5,401 nucleotides of DNA from Myxococcales bacterium (GTDB taxonomy: Bacteria; Myxococcota_A; Bradymonadia; Bradymonadales; Bradymonadaceae): NCBI GenBank assembly GCA_007120615.1, contig SKNI01000186.1, positions 1-5,401 of the forward strand, written 5' to 3'. Made by a program: the position numbers and the translations under genes. Positions 5,397 through 5,401 of this stretch are shown one piece after another. The notes below the pieces were generated by a model. It was given only the letters and a program-made list of their open reading frames with translations, was not told the origin of the DNA and ran no database searches. How positions within the stretch are numbered: position 1 is the first letter of the stretch; each line of letters starts with the position of its first letter.

Positions 5397-5401
5397 TTTC
5401 C

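Overview
The window suggests a moderately GC-rich, Gram-negative, delta-proteobacteria-like organism, most plausibly Bradymonadota or Myxococcota. The main reason is a long cytosolic regulator that joins zinc ribbons, a STAND-type ATPase and tetratricopeptide repeats (TPRs), a gene style common in those groups. Codons are rich in C/G at third positions but not extreme. This placement is an inference from gene style, not from a marker gene.

Layout from left to right: (1) positions 1-170 are a leader region with a good sigma70-like promoter (TTGGAA, 17 nt, TAGAAT) and an imperfect hairpin at the predicted 5' end of the transcript. (2) A small acidic protein of unknown function is encoded at 171-365 on the plus strand. 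It ends at a strong intrinsic terminator (403-437). (3) A two-gene unit on the plus strand follows. The first gene (515-1855) encodes a 446-residue protein with two mixed alpha/beta segments, disordered linkers, and a C-terminal domain that aligns without gaps to the C-terminal domain of ribosomal protein L7/L12. The second gene (1895-4783), 39 nt downstream, encodes a 962-residue protein with three zinc ribbons, a STAND/AAA_16 ATPase and about ten TPRs. (4) A minus-strand gene (4785-5396) for the glutamine amidotransferase subunit of anthranilate or aminodeoxychorismate synthase converges on it, with one base between the two stop codons.

The amidotransferase is ordinary chorismate metabolism (tryptophan or folate). 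The plus-strand pair is the interesting part. The STAND protein has sensor or scaffold parts (TPRs), a nucleotide switch and zinc ribbons, but none of the usual fused outputs (kinase, cyclase or DNA-binding domain). Its neighbour carries an L7/L12-like domain, which belongs to the same fold group as the ClpS adaptor. A working idea, inferred only from adjacency and domain type, is that the L7/L12-like protein is a partner or output of the STAND switch.

No RNA genes, CRISPR arrays, insertion sequences or attachment sites are visible. No stretch longer than 300 bases lacks a gene.
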